NCBI RefSeq assembly: GCF_024297185.1
Contig: NZ_JANCTD010000007.1
Location: 208,234-272,233 of the forward strand
Direction: 5' to 3'
Length of the DNA stretch: 64,000 nt
Origin: Lewinella sp. JB7
Lineage (GTDB): Bacteria > Bacteroidota > Bacteroidia > Chitinophagales > Saprospiraceae
This document shows positions 62,231-64,000 of this stretch, one piece after another; the first letter of the stretch is position 1, and each line of letters opens with the position of its first letter. The translations under genes and the position numbers were made by a program. Under the pieces are notes generated by a model. It saw only the letters and a program-made list of their open reading frames with translations. It was not told where the DNA came from and ran no database searches.

Positions 62231-62593
62231 ATGCCGGGTTCGACCAACTGTATGAACGACATGCTCCCCGTCCGCGACGCCTTATTTGTTGTTGGCGGAA
62301 AATGGAAATTAATGATCCTGATCTCTCTATCCCACGGAAATACCCGTTTCACTCAAATCGAAAAAAGCATCCCGAAAATATCCTCGAAAGTATTATCCAA
62401 AGAGCTGAAAGACCTAGAAGAAAATGAGTTGATCAAAAGGACTGTCGTGGAAGACTATCCGGTATCCATAAGATATAGCCTCACCGATTACGCCCAGACA
62501 TTAGGGAAAGTGATTCTGGAATTACACACCTGGGGAATTAACCACCGGAAAAGAATTATTGGAAAGAATGCCGTGACTGCCGACCATGTTTAG
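62231..62593 (+). CDS. HxlR-family winged-helix regulator
   Basis: The ATG at 62231 gives 120 residues. The HxlR pattern is clear: an early Cys (STNCMNDMLPVRDALF), VVGGKWKLMILISLSHGNTR, FTQIEKSIPKISSKVLSKEL then KDLEENELIKRTVVEDYPVS, and RYSLTDYAQTLGKVILEL. Many HxlR proteins sense aldehydes, quinones or hypochlorite through this Cys. It is divergent from doxX and shares its promoter region. Confidence 0.92.
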   Translation: MPGSTNCMNDMLPVRDALFVVGGKWKLMILISLSHGNTRFTQIEKSIPKISSKVLSKELKDLEENELIKRTVVEDYPVSIRYSLTDYAQTLGKVILELHTWGINHRKRIIGKNAVTADHV

Positions 62594-62814
62594 CAGTCAC
62601 TACAGCCCGGCTCGACAGTATGATTGTAAGAGGGTCAGAACGCCGCCCTACCGTCGAGCGGGGCGGCGCGGCGGCATGGACCGAAACCGACCAGCGGAAG
62701 CTTTCGGGCTATTGACGGCGGGACGCCACCGCGGATCAAATAGAAGCCAATCCACACTTCCCTCCTTGGCCCCGGTAGACGCTGGGCGCGGTGCTGGGCA
62801 CATTTACTTTTCTT
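62594..62814. other. Intergenic stretch without gene
   Basis: GC-rich and GT-rich DNA lies between hxlR and the decayed toxin gene. No long reading frame or clear hairpin was seen. Confidence 0.4.
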
Positions 62815-63259
62815 TCATTTCGTTTCCCTTAGCGCCAGTTGGTAGATCTTGTCCGATAAATGGAATCCCTGCTTTCGCAAGCTGTCCAGTTTGTCTTTGC
62901 CCGACGAGATCAGGCCACGCTGCTTAGCCCGGATCAGAATTCCAATCAATCCAGTAATCACTATACCCAATGACTTAGCTCTACTTCTCCCTTTTCGTTC
63001 GTCGATGATTAGTAGAGCTTTCATGTGCAAGAGCCAAGGCGATTGAACTAGCCTCCCCGGCGTCCAAACTAGGCAAAAGCGATCGGTAGACATCCCTATT
63101 GTAGTTATCGTCAACTCGGATCCAATCCGGCAGATCTATTGCTGCCTCTTCTATGACTATTGTGGTCACAACGTGTCCATACAGCTCGTGCAATAATTCC
63201 AGGCACTTATTATGTAGACCGATGAGCGTGCTTGCGTCGGCAATAACGATCCGATCAGG
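62815..63259 (-). pseudogene. DUF3368-type PIN-like toxin, frameshifted and without a start codon
   Basis: The reading begins with RPDRIVIADASTLIGLHNKC, then LELLHELYGHVVTTIVIEEA, the usual DUF3368 start. It runs to ALALAHES near 63025 and then continues in another frame as ALLIIDERKGRSRAKSLGIV and GLIGILIRAKQRGLISSGKD to the stop at 62815. The acidic D-A-S, E-E-A and D-E-R positions of a PIN-like nuclease occur in both halves. The shift lies in CATGAAAGCTC. No ATG, GTG or TTG precedes the conserved start in frame. The toxin is therefore probably inactive. Confidence 0.7.
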
Positions 63260-63479
63260 CCTTAGCGATGTCTTCTAGAAGATCATCTTCCTCCGTCTGA
63301 AACGCGGCCACTCCGTACTGTCCCAGCAACTCGATGAACGAGCGTCTGCTGATCCCTACGATCTGAGCTCCCTGTCCGGAAGTGATGATGCCTTCCGCAA
63401 ATAACTTACTGGCAAACATCATCTTCAGATCAAAATCTGTAGCAGTTAAGTCGGCCGGTAATTCAACGTGGAAGCCCAT
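63255..63479 (-). CDS. UPF0175-family antitoxin
   Basis: A 74-residue protein. LKMMFASKLFAEGIITSGQG and AQIVGISRRSFIELLGQYGV are the conserved UPF0175 ribbon/HTH-type pattern. By family knowledge it pairs with a DUF3368 toxin. Its stop overlaps the conserved start of the decayed toxin, as in an intact operon. It may survive as an orphan antitoxin. Confidence 0.85.
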   Translation of the reverse strand: MGFHVELPADLTATDFDLKMMFASKLFAEGIITSGQGAQIVGISRRSFIELLGQYGVAAFQTEEDDLLEDIAKA

Positions 63480-63932
63480 AGGGGGTCTGTTTTATGGTCA
63501 AACAACCATCAAGAAAGGGAAGTTGCCAAGATTCGGGCTGAATCAGCCAGTGCTGTCGATCAGCATACTTGTGAAGTACCCTCCTCATGCTGTAGTGTTA
63601 TAATAGGGTAAACTGCCGTTGAAATTAGTTTTCTTAGCTGCCCTGATCGTTTAATTTTCTGTGGACCCGCGGCTGAATTTATCTGTTGGGCCAAACCCGC
63701 ACCTAGCCAGCTATAGCGATGTGGTTATGGCTATGGATGCGGTTGCACCGAGCGGGGGCGCCAGCGCAGGCCGGCTTCACCAATAGACAATCGGATATTG
63801 ACCATCTTTTGGTTAGAGTATAAAGGCTTCATCGACACCCAAAAGCTCAACCGCTGGCTTGACGATGGCGCAGTGTTCACGGCCATTAAGCTAAGCATTT
63901 GATGGTATTACCGTGCTCCCGAACTTGGGAGA
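63480..63932. other. Intergenic stretch with gene-remnant character
   Basis: The plus strand contains a short open frame that reads ILTIFWLEYKGFIDTQKLNR then WLDDGAVFTAIKLSI and a stop near 63900, without a clear start. It looks like a remnant of a longer coding sequence that I cannot name. No promoter, terminator or repeat was seen. Confidence 0.3.
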
Positions 63933-64000
63933 ATGACCAACGCCCTGACCCGCTTTCTGACCCTCCTGCGCAGCTTCCCCGACCTCACTGAAGAGCAACG
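63933..64000 (+). CDS. Start of an unidentified gene cut by the right edge
   Basis: An ATG at 63933 opens a frame reading MTNALTRFLTLLRSFPDLTE to the window end. The L-x-x-F-P-x-L-T-E-E pattern resembles the N-terminus of Crp/Fnr-type regulators of Bacteroidota, but 22 codons are too few for an assignment. Confidence 0.3.
   Translation, partial: MTNALTRFLTLLRSFPDLTEEQ

Overview
The window looks like a chromosomal segment of a Bacteroidota bacterium, most likely from the Saprospiria/Lewinella side. Pointers are a SusC/SusD pair, proteins with type IX secretion C-terminal domains, an ArgF' (acyl-ornithine) transcarbamylase, a GlsB-type protein, very few Shine-Dalgarno sites, many matches to the Bacteroidota -7 promoter element TAnnTTTG, and GC-rich housekeeping genes. 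The genus is inferred, not shown.

Layout. 1-7,000: Rel/SpoT start, LpxD, SH3 protein, a minisatellite-filled divergent region, sugar nucleotidyltransferase, sulfurtransferase, DUF2141, a sulfotransferase-like protein and a bacilliredoxin. 7,000-14,500: a conserved protein of unclear function, a 106-bp tandem repeat, then an arginine operon on the minus strand (GNAT-argG-argC-argD-argF'). 14,580-17,514: a large beta-helix surface protein with a T9SS signal.

17,700-29,355: an 11.7-kb integrative element in the 3' end of tRNA-Gln(UUG). It is bounded by a 24-bp direct repeat and, inside that, by two tandem copies of a 12-mer at each end. It carries a tyrosine integrase, a HTH excisionase-like protein, a phage/plasmid II/X-type replication protein, a single-chain MmeI-like restriction-modification enzyme, a winged-helix/coiled-coil/membrane protein, a stop-interrupted gene, a possible nuclease and an HNH endonuclease. 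It also brings its own terminator for the tRNA it occupies.

29,400-49,200: ordinary chromosome (phosphoesterase, GlsB, LamG-CHU_C protein, CotH-like protein, GntP permease, bestrophin, gcvT, histidine kinase, TPR and barrel proteins, coaX, purH, a third minisatellite, ABC-F ATPase, GNAT, ACT protein). 49,246-59,009: a glycan-use locus with SusC, SusD and an FG-GAP lipoprotein opposite a divergent beta-helix carbohydrate enzyme. 59,200-64,000: accessory genes (SDR, membrane protein, AraC regulator, divergent DoxX/HxlR pair with an 18-bp promoter palindrome, and a decayed UPF0175/DUF3368 toxin-antitoxin pair).

Most notable: the complete architecture of the tRNA-Gln element; the shared-core minisatellites, each with its own period at each locus; several genes whose -7 element sits only 4-5 nt before the start codon (predicted leaderless mRNAs); and a gene whose conserved N-terminus lies upstream of any standard start codon.
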